Shown: piece by piece, positions 37,201 to 47,871 of the stretch | Numbering within the stretch: position 1 is the first letter of the stretch | Layout: the number at the start of each line of letters is the position of its first letter | NCBI RefSeq assembly: GCF_047663525.1 | Contig: NC_092593.1 | Location: forward strand, 29,538,501-29,602,500 | Reading direction: 5' to 3' | DNA from: Anas platyrhynchos | Taxonomy: Eukaryota > Chordata > Aves > Anseriformes > Anatidae | Length of the DNA: 64,000 nt | Position numbers and translations under genes: made by a program | The notes under the pieces: model-generated | Told to the model about the DNA's origin: nothing | Databases searched by the model: none | Seen by the model: only the letters and a program-made list of their open reading frames with translations

Positions 37201-37486
37201 TGCTGCAGCAGGTAGGAAATCTTCTGTAGGTGTACATGGACTTTGCAGTAAACTCCCTGAAAGGCATAGTACACCTGGTTTCAGAATTTGCTCTGAACCT
37301 TGTTGCTGAACCTTGGCAAATATTTCTGCAAACACAGTCCAAGTGTAGAGTAATCTCTGTAAGGAAAGATTTATTGTTTTGGACCAAAACCAGGCAAAGC
37401 TCAACAGCATTTCATAGCTTTGGAGCCCCTGATCTGCCTGCACTCTGGGCTCAGTTTGCTGGAGGGTTTTGGTGCTGTAGACCTGC
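34271..37486. other. Unique noncoding sequence
   Basis: No gene is visible. An exact 12-base tandem duplication lies at 34914-34937. T/G-rich simple patches lie at 36260-36287 and 36757-36808, and a T17 run at 36576-36592. The 141-codon minus frame at 37120-37545 runs into the CR1 fragment and shows no domain. Confidence 0.6.
34914..34937 (+). repeat. 12-base exact tandem duplication
   Basis: The unit GCTAAGGGGCTA occurs twice head to tail (34914-34925 and 34926-34937). Confidence 0.9.
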
Positions 37487-37605
37487 AAGGTCACGCAGGC
37501 TGTAAAGGACCTCCAGGAGTCATCTGCTCTAACCTCCCGGCCCAAAGTGCCAGGTATGATTTCACAAGGTTTCTTCTCATACTAGATTTTCCCTCCTTCC
37601 ATCTG
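37487..37605 (-). repeat. CR1 LINE fragment, antisense
   Basis: The phrase ctccaggagtcatctgctct at 37511-37530, followed by aacctcccggcccaaag, matches the reverse complement of the CR1 3' region. The standard form there is a 'ggacctctggaggtcatctagtccaacc'-like stretch. The fragment is short and diverged, and its edges are approximate. The terminal ATTCT repeats are not clear on the left side. Confidence 0.7.
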
Positions 37606-38087
37606 AGACCCTGATGTGTGACAGGCTTTCTTCTTTCCTCTCTTTTTTAATGTTCTTACCAGTTGTGCAACAAAGAAATTCTAAAATCCTGAGGTTTTTG
37701 AATGTTTACTGTAAGCTGGACTGAAGCCTTGATGACTATGATGCGTATAAAAGACCAAAGGAAACAAGGAATAACAAGCTTCGTTGCCATAACAAAAGAT
37801 GATCCAATACCTTGAGATCTAAAAATGGTTTATCCCTATTAACCTCTCCACGGTATATGCTCAAGGACTGGTACTATTATGTTTTTAAGCTTCAACAGGA
37901 GAAAGGAAGAAAGAACTAATTCATGCTACAGAGAGCAGAGTTTTGGCGTGAAGAGAAGCTGAGGTTAGGCTTGGAAGGATGGTTTTACAGTTAAATGCCT
38001 GAGCTGAGATTTGGAAAGGCTCAGCTCTGCCCTTGGCTTTGCCCCATGCTCCTCGCATGGCATTGGACTGATCATTTCTGCTTCAGG
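37606..38087. other. Unique spacer between two CR1 fragments
   Basis: About 480 bases without gene or recognised repeat between an antisense and a sense CR1 fragment. Confidence 0.6.
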
Positions 38088-38386
38088 ACAAGACAGACAT
38101 GGGCATACTGGAAAAAGTCCAACAAAGAGTCGCCAAGGTGCTGAAGGGCCTGGAGCACCTCTCCTCTGAGAAGACGCTGAGAGAGCTGGGGCTGCTCAGC
38201 CTGGGGAGAAGAGGCTCAGGGGGGAGCTCACCCACATCCACAAACACCTGAGGGAAGGGCACAGAGGACAGAGATGGGGACGTGGGGCTGGGCACCCTAC
38301 TCACGGTGTCCCTGCTGGAGCGGGGATGGGATGGGTGGGCCCGGGGGTCCTTCTCCTCCTCAACCAGTCTGGGATTCTCTGATTCC
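38088..38386 (+). repeat. CR1 LINE 3' fragment, sense, internally deleted
   Basis: The 5' part matches CR1: a gcatactggaaaaagtccaa block at 38103-38122, tggagcacctctcctctgag at 38151-38170 and gctgctcagcctggggagaa at 38191-38210. It then passes from a gagggaagggcacagagg stretch almost directly to the 3' end. There ctggagcggggatgggatgg and tgggattctctgattcc correspond to the usual 'ttggaccagatgacc ... attctgtgattctg' terminus. A few hundred bases of the consensus are missing in the middle. The copy is GC-rich and 5'-truncated and cannot encode reverse transcriptase. Confidence 0.88.
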
Positions 38387-39198
38387 TTCTGGTCTCTTTC
38401 CCCCCCCCAGTTTTCTGGTGCAATGTTTCACAGAATGTTGAGGGCATGTCTGTACATAAGGCAATTCCTAAAATACTAATTCCAAGGGTCTTCTTCTTAT
38501 TGCAGAAGAATATTCCAAGAAACAAAAATCCAAGGAAACACTTTTTCAGACCTCTGACCCCGCAGCCTGTTTGGCCTCATGTGGTCTGCAACATTCACCA
38601 GCTCTTCCTAGTAGCTAGGAAATAGTTGGAGTTTTCCTCCACTTCTGAGAATGTTCAGCAAAACTGAGGGCAGACCCCAAGCTGTTGTGCTGTGTTCCTC
38701 CTCTGCAGCTGAAGTTTGGGTGGCTTCTTATTTTTTCTCTGACAAAACACACAGATTTTGGAAGGAAAGAGAGACCTAGATGAAAAATTCAATTTTGGAA
38801 GAGGGCTGCCTACATCAGAACCTCTCCAGGGGTGTCCTGACTCAGAGATTTCTGGCCCAGAGCCCCCCTAAGAAATATCATGAAGAGGATGCCAAGGAAT
38901 GGCCAGACTCAGCAGCTTCCCTGGGCAAACGAACTGATAATTGCCCTCTTCCGAATGATATCTGCAGTATCCAAAGGTTGGAGAAAACATAGTTCCTGGG
39001 AAGCTGCTTAGGAAGAAGCCACTTTTTTATCCCACTGCTTTAGCACACAGAGCAGTCAGGAGATCTGTGTACCTTTAAAGAATAGCACCCCCACCCATTT
39101 CTTCCTGTCTTATGAATACATTGATTAGATAGCTTTTATGCTTCATTTTCTTCCAATTTATAAGCTTCTCTTTCATTTTATTTCCTCTCTTTCTCTAT

Positions 39199-39201
<3 letters not shown>
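38387..39201. other. Unique noncoding sequence
   Basis: No gene or repeat is recognised. It begins with a run of nine C (38401-38409, inside a pyrimidine patch) next to the CR1 3' end. Confidence 0.6.

Positions 39202-39229
<28 letters not shown>
39202..39229. repeat. Poly-T tract, 28 bases
   Basis: A run of 28 T preceded by a TC-rich stretch. It faces the 25-base A run at 39399-39423, with 169 bases between. Confidence 0.95.
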
Positions 39230-39398
39230 GATTTTTTACTTTAGAAACACAGAGCAATTGGTAGAAGTGCTGCTGGCATAATGCAATCACTGTCAACAGC
39301 AGTGTGCTCTTGAGACTCCATCCCAGCTTTCAGAGCTGCCCAGGTGAACAGAAGGGCTCAATGCAGGCACGCTAAATGTGCTTATTCAATCTTTTCTT

Positions 39399-39423
39399 AA
39401 AAAAAAAAAAAAAAAAAAAAAAA
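39399..39423. repeat. Poly-A tract, 25 bases
   Basis: A run of 25 A. Together with the T28 run at 39202 it makes a long complementary pair flanking 169 bases of unrecognised sequence. Confidence 0.95.
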
Positions 39424-42400
39424 GTGGGGGGAGTTCTTATTAATCTTAGTTTCTGAGTTTTTTGGGTATCCAGCATCTTCCACTGTGAAGACTAGACACT
39501 CTGTTTCTGTGAAAATTGGGATTCTTACCCAGAGATGAAAGACAGAGATTTTCTTTAGTGGAGCACTGAACTTCACCAGGCTCACAAGAAAAAGCAGATA
39601 GATGTGAAATATTGGTTAAACAATTCTCTGATGCTAAATATGGGAAAAGTTGAGGATGAACCCTAACTGGTCGTATTTCATAGGTCTGCATACTAATGTT
39701 CTCCTTACCTTTAAGTTCAATGGATCTAGTGTCCATGCATGCAGAGATGGTGTGGATTATTTTGTCCATTAATTTTTCCAGTGTAAGCAAGAAACATCAA
39801 AAATGTCCATCACCAGCCTCCACTCCTGCTCTGTCCCCTTCTCGCTGGGAAGGACTCTCAGGCCACTCTAATCTGCTTCCAAGAGACACTTTGTTCAGCT
39901 CATAGATGATAAATAAATTTATGAAAGAAAAGAGCACTCCGAGTCCTCTATGTTATTGCTGTTTCTGTTCATCCATGTTTTGTATAGCATTTTAAGCAGA
40001 AGTAGTCCTATTATTGCTGCAATTCCTGCTTTTTTGCTTAAAATGAAAGCTCTGGTTTAGCTGTTTTGCATTAAACTGCATATTGATTTCTTGCTCTGTT
40101 GAGGTAATGGGAGATGCTAAATTTCGAATGGCAGAGTATGGGTTGGAGATCAAACAGGGAAACTCCTCATTCCGTTCACTTAGTGAAGACCTTGAAACCT
40201 GTTCCTGGAGCATGCTGCAGTTCTGTTGGCTCCTGACAATAGATATTTGGGCATGTGCAAGCAATCATTGCTGTATCATGAATAGCCAGGAGGTCACCTG
40301 AGAGATGCAAGAAGGCTGCAGTCTGGCTGCAACTGCAGAGATAGAAAACTCCACGTCCCCTCTTCCATTGGTATGAAGTTTGCAGGACCTGTGCTACATG
40401 ATCTTACATCTGCTCCTGCAGGAAGAGCAGCTCAGGTAGGACTGAAAGCAGTTGGAAGATGTTAGAGGCACATCCACAACATCCCAGGCTTTGGCTCTGA
40501 GGTAAGAGTTCACTAAAACCTACAAGGTCTGCCAGGAAATAGCTGCCTTCATCCTTTCTCTGTTTATTGTGTTCTTTTCCTAGGCATCTCCTCCCGACAG
40601 CTGTAATGATGGGAATCTGCCTGCAGGCCACTGTAATGCATTTCTTCCACACCGAGCATATCTCAGCATAGTTGAGAATTTGGCTACTCTGAGCTTCCTT
40701 TCTGAAAATGAAGCCAATGCCACCGGGTAGCATTGACCTGTAGCACAGTTGGGCTGAATTTTCCAGCTGGGAGACATCAGGGCACATCTAAAGTGAGCAA
40801 CAGAGCATGGTTTGCATGCCCCTGAGCTGGGCAATCCAGGCAGACAATGCTGGGCTGGAGTGCAACCCAGGGCAGTGGAAGGATGCCGAGTTTGGGCGCG
40901 CAGAAACTGCTACTTCATTTCCCCAGTGGTTTGCCTCTGTGTTAGCTGTGGCTTTTCTTGTTGAGGAGTTATATTGTGTGGAACCACCTCCGCATCCCTC
41001 CAGCAACGATGTAGAAATGTCTTGAAGATGGTTTGGCAGGCAAAGCCTTCTTTCCTCTTGCTGGGAACCCCACAGGTCTTTTGCAAAGAAAGTTGGTTGG
41101 CGGAACTCTCAGCCACCACAACACACGCTCCAGATAGACAAACCACGTCTGTGTCTATCCACAGCTCATTCCACAACTCCTGGATTCCACTTTTGAAAAA
41201 AAAATAACGGTTTGGTTCTTCAGTGACAGAGCGGTATGGTAAAAGTGATGACCACATTGCAACAGGCTTCTTCACTTGCTTATCTTCAAAGCCGAGTTTT
41301 GCTCCAAAGTATCCAGTGCTGTGGCATGGAATAAAGTCAGCTTGGGAAAACTGGGCAATTGTTGGCTGAAGAAAAGAAAAATATCTTTCAGATATTTTCT
41401 AATCCAAAAAACATGGTTCTTAAATGAGCTTTTTCCAAGCACATTAGTGCTACAGCCATTAATAATCACAGAATTCAAAGAAAAAAAAATCAGCTGGAAA
41501 AGAGTTGAAAGGGAAACCTATTAAAATATAAAAAGCAATTTCCCAAAAATATATACAGTTTCATTTCCAATTTTTTGTTGTTTTTTTGAGTTATTTTTTG
41601 CTGTTACTAAAACTTTCAGTGACCTAATAGTCTTTTTAAAAGACAGCTGCACAGAATAAAACTGGGGCATTTTGTTCTTCTTGCATTGTTCCTAACAGCA
41701 GGACCCATTCTTCATTCTCCTGATTGAATGTTTCCCAGAGTGTCTAGACATGTCGCCACCACTGCCGAGGAGCCGAGAGATACCAGGGCTCATCTGAGGA
41801 GCTGTAAGGACCAGTCATCTCTCCTTCCACCCCTCAAGAGTCCTAAAAATAAGCTTTTATTTGCCTTCTGTGTTGCTAATTTCTAGGTTACGCTTGGGTC
41901 ATATTTTCCACCCCCTCGTTCAGCAAGGGGAAGCTGAGATTCCCACAGAAAAACAGTGTTTTTTGAACAGGGTGTTAGATAGCAGCATGAAATACTCCCC
42001 AAACCTGGTGACTACATAGCTGAACTGTGCAGCACAGTTGGGCTTGTACCTCAGCGAGACCCAACTGTTCCCCTTCCCTTCAGCTTGTGAGCCTAAGCCA
42101 GGTCTGGGGCAGCTTTATCTGCCTTCCAGTAAGCCCCCAGGTCTACATAAACAGATTGATGCTCCAGAACTTTTCAGCATTTACCTGTCTGAGATATTTC
42201 ACTCCAGTTTCTACATTTTCACAGCTCAGACAGGTTGCTGAGCAAAACCGGAGTCAGGTCATTCCAGACCAGAAGCAGAAAGCCATCAGCATCAGCTCAG
42301 AGCTCCCTCCCCTTCCTCCTTGCTGTCTCCCAGAATTTCAGAGCTGAAAATGTGCTCAAGTAGACAGGCTCCGAGTCTCCAGCCTTTGTGGCACGCCTTT

Positions 42401-42659
42401 GGTACCTCACGTCAGAGATGACACTTCGTCCTCCTCCCGCTCCCACCTTGCTGCACTTGGTAGCAGCCTCTCCTTGGCGGTGAGAGAAGTGCTGTGGCAA
42501 TTCTCAGCTTTGGGCTGTCTCCATTCAGGATGAACCAATGGTCCGGTTCACCCCTGTGTGCCAAACGAGTGTTAGTATAGCCAGCGCAAAGCTCATAGCT
42601 CATCTCCAGTCACACCCTTGGATCCCAGCAATTCGATGTGCGAGGGGCAGGAACTGTCT
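39424..42659. other. Unique noncoding sequence
   Basis: No gene is visible. Open frames up to 128 codons (40404-40787, minus) have no domain. Around 41463-41520 an 'atcacagaattcaaag ... gttgaaaggg' pattern could be a very diverged antisense CR1 end, but it is too weak to annotate. Confidence 0.6.
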
Positions 42660-42830
42660 TGCCGACAATTCAGAAAGCACTTGAGACAATGGGAGCACTA
42701 CCCAAATAATGAATAGCAGTGCTAATAATAGCCCTTATCCTTGCATCCCCCTGCAAGACACTCTAATTCACTAGGACTTGGCCGGGGTCTGTAATCAGTC
42801 AGTTATAATCTATTTCAGTCTTGTGTAGAG
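42660..42830. promoter_or_regulatory. Candidate conserved noncoding element
   Basis: An AT-rich block with CAAATAATGAATAGC, GCTAATAATAGC, CTCTAATTCAC and TGTAATCAGTCAGTTATAATC. It sits directly left of the GC-rich block at 42950. No coding frame is present. The call rests on homeodomain-core clustering only. Confidence 0.3.
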
Positions 42831-42949
42831 GGATCTGGCTGGGTTTCTCAGGCGAGGGCTGCTAACATGACTCATTCCCAGCTGATCATTAAGTGGCTTC
42901 AGCCAGGTGCTTCTGGGACTTGGTGTCCTCAGCCCTGCTGCTTTCCATA

Positions 42950-44060
42950 ACGACTTGGTTCTTAAGGGCCAGAAGGCAGAAGGGAAAGGGTGGTGAGGAG
43001 CACACGCAGCAGGGCGCTGCTCTGCGGAGAAATAAGCCTCCCTGAGGGCTTGAGACAGTGTTCTGGAGAGAACAGTAGGAAAGGGGGATGTAAGTCTCCA
43101 AGCCAGGTTTCTGTGCAGCTGAGGGAAAAGCAGAGTCCTGGAAACCTTGGGGAGAATTCCTGTGGCCCTGTCTCTGCAAGGGCCAGAGGAAGGATGAGGT
43201 GGGGGAACAACACTGGGGCCTGGGTGAAGAGTTTGGAGGTGCCTGAGCTGCGCGGTGCCACAGGGGAAGGCATGGCCAGGCCTCGGGTCTGCTCCCATCC
43301 CCACACAGGGCGGTGGCGTAGCAACGAGGGTTGGGCGTCAGCAGCAATGCCTCTGCTCTTGTGGAAGGGAAACAGCACACAGAGCTTGAGTCTGTTTGTG
43401 CATACCACTTTCTTGGTCAGAAATAGAGCTGGATCATGGCCAAACCCTCAGGGGGATGGAGCTGGAAGAGGTGTCTTCCTGAGAGGCAACCCGAGCAGGG
43501 TGGACTGCTCAGCATGGTGCCCTGAGCAGACTTATGGTGGGGCCAAAAACCCCTTCTCTCACATTCAGGGAGGTGAGCCCTGACAGTGGGAGATGTGGCC
43601 GGGAGCAATGAACCGTACCAACGTCCACAAAGCCGCTGCACATCCACGTTCCTCCTGCCAGAGCCAGCATTAACATCTTGTGGGCTCATCTCCAGCACGG
43701 AGACGCTGCTCCTGCTGGCTCCTGCAGAGCTGTGGTCATCTGGGCTTGGAAGAGAGGATTTGTGAGCATTACGAGGGGAAAAAACGTCGAGGGAGAGGTC
43801 ATCTGCGAGGGGTGCGAGCGGCTTCATTTCGTGGCTCCAGCCCAGGACCGTACACCCTGGGGAAGTGTGGGGGTGGGAAGGGGTATTCTTCCTCCTGTCC
43901 AAGTGCTCTGCATGCTGTGATGGGATCCCAGCCCCTCCAGTGTCCAAGTGAGCAGCCCTTTCCAGCACAGCCTGCAGCGGAGGAGCAGAAGGCTTTGAAA
44001 TGCAGTCCAGCAGGGAATTCAGCCCTGCGTCGGACTCCAGCAGCATCGCAAAGCCAGGTA
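42950..44060. other. GC-rich block with stop-poor frames on both strands
   Basis: This block is clearly richer in G and C than its neighbours, with small CpG patches at 43240-43345 and 43770-43840. Long open frames overlap on both strands: 42990-43583 plus (197 codons), 43417-44046 minus (209 codons), and three minus frames of 148-164 codons at 42810-43408. None shows a recognisable domain, and mutual overlap in all frames is expected when stops are rare. A noncoding-RNA exon or CpG-poor regulatory region is possible, but nothing shows it directly. Confidence 0.5.
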
Positions 44061-44224
44061 CTCAGGCGTGTTTTCCAAGCCCTGTGGTAATCCCCACCTC
44101 ACGGAGGGCCATATGGCTCTGAAAGCCTCCTTCAGTTTTATATCAGCAGATCTTTCCAAAAGCTTTGCTCTTGGCCATGGGAGACAACTCCTTTCAATTG
44201 CAGCTATCCCATCAGAGGGGACAG

Positions 44225-44310
44225 AGCGGCACTATGACTCCCATTTTACGGGGCATGGAAACTGAGGCATAGACCACTCATAAACTTTCTTTGGCTTCTC
44301 TCTGAACAGA
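44225..44310 (-). repeat. Probable MIR or L2-like ancient repeat scrap
   Basis: The core cccattttacggggcatgga, followed by aactgaggcatagacc (44240-44275), matches the hallmark of the mammalian-wide MIR/L2 tail in reverse orientation ('cccattttacagatgaggaaactgaggcacagag'). Strongly diverged MIR and L2 copies are known in bird genomes. The extent is approximate and the family choice uncertain. Confidence 0.6.
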
Positions 44311-44317
44311 GATCATC

Positions 44318-44352
44318 TCTTTTTTTCTTTCTTTCTTTTTTTTTTCTTTTTT
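44318..44352. repeat. T-rich pyrimidine tract
   Basis: An interrupted T/C stretch, low complexity. Confidence 0.8.
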
Positions 44353-44534
44353 CATGAGATAAATGTTGTGGGTAAAAATTGTCAGCTGAAAGAGAAGGGG
44401 AGAGTGTGTGGTCAGGGGAATGGAGGTCAACCACCATTCAATAAGCAGGCTCTCACAGTGGTTTCTAAAAGATGGAGGTGAAGCAAAGCTGAAGGTGAAC
44501 TGAGATCATAGTGCAGAGCTCTGGACAGGGAGAG

Positions 44535-44765
44535 AAAGGAAATGTGGTCCTAATTACTTGATAACTATCCCACATTTCACAAGTCATTTTAATGGCCCAA
44601 ATGGATTGCTTTCAAGCTTAGAGCTAATGCTGGAGCGATACGGATAGAGTTCTCTCACAGTGGGACATATGGTGCCAGAAAGCCCACTCTGAGAAGAATA
44701 TTATTATCTAAAATGACATTAATACATCCTGCTATTCCCTCGCGCCGTATCATGTGCAGGGAAGG
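44535..44765. promoter_or_regulatory. Candidate conserved noncoding element
   Basis: An AT-rich block with CCTAATTACTTGATAAC, GTCATTTTAATGGCC, GAGCTAATGC, ATTATTATCTAAAATGACATTAATAC and a TTCCCTCGCGCC CpG patch. TAAT and GATA-type cores are dense over 230 bases. It joins a 66-codon frame (44754-44954) that has no domain I know and ends near a GGTGAGT splice-donor-like site at 44925-44931. Confidence 0.33.
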
Positions 44766-44965
44766 GACCGTGCTGTTAAAATGTCAGCATTCAGGCAACG
44801 TCTCCGTGCGGAGCAAGCAAAGACAGTAGCTGATGCTGAGCGGTCGGTCCGACCCTTACAGCTGGACTTGGAAGCTCTGGGCAAACCCTGCCCACCTGCA
44901 GGCTCCCTGGGGCAGGTGCTGCTGGTGAGTCGTGTGCTCTGTTGGCTGGTGTAAATTCGAGGCAC

Positions 44966-45389
44966 ACACCTGTGTGAAAACGAATAAAAAGGAGCTGGGT
45001 TGGGTATTACTGCAGTTGGCTTAGCTACCAGTTAGCTGTTTGTTCCAGGGTTTCTCTTGTCCACTGTAATGTCCTTATACCCAGCATTATGCTGCTTGCT
45101 GAGAGGATGACAGCTTTCTTAGGCATGGAGAGGTTATTACTGTGTTGCCATAGCTTCTGGACACCTTACAATAACTGGAAACAAGCTATGGAAATCTCGA
45201 GAAACTGCGGCTGCTGCTGAAGCTCACTGAGTGCCTTTAAAAATGTAATATTTTTTCCTTCCCTTTCTCTTATTTTTTATTGGACTTCAGATAGGAGGTG
45301 AGAAACCAGTTAGATGTTCTCCCAGCCTTGCCCTCCTAATGAGTGTCTCTGCTCTGATCTTGTGGCTTAGCTGCTAACAAAATAAATCA
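44966..45389. other. Unique noncoding sequence
   Basis: I see nothing but unique sequence here. Confidence 0.6.
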
Positions 45390-45545
45390 GAAAAGGGAGA
45401 GGAAATGCAAGCTTTGGGCTTTCCTTTGATAATTATGGAAAAACAAAAAATCCGTCTTGTTTATTATGCACTGCGCTGGTGTATGGGAAAGCAATTAAAG
45501 GTGTGACATTCTTTATTACTCAGATACCTGGCCTGCACTGCAAAA
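45390..45545. promoter_or_regulatory. Candidate enhancer: T-box and homeodomain motifs
   Basis: CAATTAAAGGTGTGAC near 45492-45507 joins a homeodomain core to AGGTGTGA (45499-45506), the canonical T-box half-site. TTGATAATTATGG and TTTATTATGC lie 40-70 bases upstream. T-box plus NK/homeodomain pairing is known from cardiac and other developmental enhancers. No coding frame or repeat explains the block. Function is inferred. Confidence 0.35.
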
Positions 45546-45553
45546 AATTTTTA

Positions 45554-45555
<2 letters not shown>

Positions 45556-45594
<39 letters not shown>
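45556..45594. repeat. Poly-T tract, 39 bases
   Basis: This is the longest homopolymer in the window, an uninterrupted run of 39 T right after a TTTTTATC patch. Length is likely polymorphic or uncertain in assembly. Confidence 0.95.
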
Positions 45595-45597
<3 letters not shown>

Positions 45598-46188
45598 CAG
45601 GACCACGAATTATTTGCTCCTCTCATTGATTTAGTTTCTCATGAGCAAATTCATCCCTGGTGTTACTCTGCTGACAGCAGCAAGGTTGCAGCAGAGAAGG
45701 ATTTGGCCCCTGGAAGGCTCCAGGCCAGATGTTGCTCTTTCAATGTAATAACTGGAAGAACAAGCCTCGTTACCAGTTGGAAGCTTGTTCCATAAAGTAG
45801 ATGGCTCTGTTCTCTGCTCTAATGTGAGTACCTAACATACTGTCAGTGCAGATGACCTCATAGCCCCCTCCTGCCTCCCCCTCTCTGCTTTTCCAATACA
45901 TCTACTCAGCCTGTGTTGGCTTGTATCTCCCGGTGTCATTTGTACCAAAATAGGACTGTAATATGAAGGTGGATGACCTCATGGGTGTTAGGAGCGAGCT
46001 TTGTGAACATGCTTGCCTTGGTAGCACAAACCAGCATGTGCTGAATCCATTTCCTCTTCCAAGCAGTAGGCTCGCATGTATCCATTTTAAAGGTGTGTAC
46101 TTCATTTTCAAGCCTAAAAGCTGACGTGCCAGCAGGAAGAAAACGCTCCGATTCTTTTTCTTTGCTTCATTTTTCCTGCTTCTCAATG
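45595..46188. other. Unique noncoding sequence
   Basis: No gene is visible. The minus-strand frame 45902-46474 (190 codons) crosses into the CpG cluster. Its product is basic and has no recognisable domain. Confidence 0.5.
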
Positions 46189-46373
46189 CGATCCGGTATT
46201 TCAGCCCCAACCTGCCACGCGGCTGCCTCGAGGGGGCTGTGAACGCGGAGAGCATTACAGTGCACGCGTCGCCGCTACGAGCACGCAGCGCTGCCGCTCC
46301 ACGCTGTGCCTTGGCCGTGCTCGTTTCCAACTGCTGCTCGCTGAAACGATTATCGATGATAAATTTTAAACGT
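46189..46373. promoter_or_regulatory. Short CpG cluster, possible promoter or regulatory CpG island
   Basis: About 22 CpG dinucleotides lie in 185 bases, 16 of them between 46218 and 46335, while most of the window is CpG-poor. The core reads through gcacgcgtcgccgctacgag and similar CpG-dense stretches. The right side becomes AT-rich at once, with an ATCGATGATAAATTTTAAACG stretch. Retention of CpG implies an unmethylated germline state or a recent insertion. It could mark a promoter of a noncoding transcript or an orphan CpG island. It is shorter than a standard CpG island. Confidence 0.45.
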
Positions 46374-47754
46374 GTTGGGATCCAGTTAACAGGGAGTTTG
46401 CCTGGGCCCTGCTGAGGGAGTTTGTTGTTTCGGTTGAGTCTCCTCATCAGTTTCTGAGGTCTGATTGTCGACACCCAGCAGTAGAGGGATGGAGGTAGCT
46501 CTTGGCTAGTGAGTAATGTCTTAATTTAGGAGTGGAAATTGCTGCTTGCAGCATTACCCTGCGTTATAGGGTCTTCTCAGGGACCTGGGTAATGCAGTTT
46601 GTATTAAATGACAGTCCATCCTTCACTATATCATCCCAATGATGCTCTACAGCTGTGCAGAAGTGGTAGCCCTGTCCCGAGAACCCACCGCAGCAGCTTT
46701 TCCACCCAGAAATGCATATTGCAACAAGTGGGAGAGAAACTCCTCTCACACTTCCCAGGGAGCTCCTGTCCCATGGTGGAGATGAGATGTCTCTCTCACA
46801 GTCTGACTAGCCTTCCAGAACTTCAAGCCAAGTCTATCTCTCTTGCTCATGAGTTTCATCAAGGAACCATCAGAATCAAATAAAAAGCTCAGAAAGCTCT
46901 CCTGGTGGCCAAATATGGACTCCCAAGTTGAAGGCTATAAAATTCTGTATTACTTGCCAGATGTACTGACAAAATGCATAATCATTTTGAATCAAATTTC
47001 CTTCTGGACTCCGTGTAGGAGAGGGATCGCTTCTGGGGAGAAACATTACTTCAAGGAGATCCAAATGAAACACAACAGATTCCTGAGAAGTTTGGAGCTG
47101 AAATCCTGTGGACAAGTTTGAATCAGATATCTCTGTGCAAGATTAGGCTCAATTTTGAAAATCTACACTCAAATTCCAGACCAAAAGGAGGAAAGCTCTG
47201 GGATTCATTTGCCATAGATTTCTTGCAGAACTACCGAGCAACTTGACATGCAGCAAACCAGATGTCCCCTGCAGAACTTCTGCGTGTGCAGAGTATGCAA
47301 GCTAAATTAAATTGAGATGTTCTCTGAAAGTCTAACCGTGATGGAAAAGGTACCACAAGATGCAACTCAACAGGGTGTTCTACTTACAGTCTGATAAAAG
47401 CAAACAACGTACAGCTGCACACTTTATTCCTAACCATCTAGTGTGGCTTGTTGCTGAGTGTTCATAAATGCTAATCTGTGAAAAAGTTTAAAGATTAACT
47501 TCAGATTCATGGATTTATGGAAAGCAGTGATAGAAATGATTACTGGGTCTCAGAGAGGACTGACCAGGAAAGAAGTTTCCCACTGGTTCTGTGAGGAAGT
47601 GCTTGTATTTTTGAGAACAGGGAAGTAAACAGAAACAAAAAAGAATCTAATTTTGATATCAAGTCAAATTAGAATTTGACCAAAAACACTAGCTGAAATC
47701 TGCAGGTGGATAAAAAAAATCTTTTCAGATGAATTATGATGCTTAATTTAAGTG
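46374..47754. other. Unique noncoding sequence
   Basis: No gene or repeat is recognised. Open frames are below 95 codons. Confidence 0.6.
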
Positions 47755-47783
47755 GTTTTTTGTTTTGTTTTGTTTTGTTTTTT
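47755..47783 (+). repeat. (TTTTG)n microsatellite
   Basis: About four TTTTG units inside a longer T/G tract. Confidence 0.9.
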
Positions 47784-47871
47784 AATCTCAAATTCTAAAG
47801 AAAGATGGAGTAATTAAAATTAAAAAGAAAATGGAACAGCTCAGTGATTTGGAAACATTAAATAATAGGCT

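Noticed and set aside
41463..41520. Antisense CR1 terminus
   Set aside because: A pattern of aatcacagaatt ... ttgaaaggg is suggestive, but there is no further CR1 sequence after it.
42990..43583. 197-codon plus-strand frame as a gene
   Set aside because: Same block and same reason; it overlaps other long frames and has low-complexity G/R-rich composition.
43417..44046. 209-codon minus-strand frame as a gene
   Set aside because: It lies in a GC-rich, stop-poor block with long frames on the other strand too. The product shows no known motif.
45902..46474. 190-codon minus-strand frame starting in the CpG cluster
   Set aside because: Tempting because of the CpG cluster, but the sequence has no domain and the frame may simply reflect the composition. 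The CpG cluster is reported instead.
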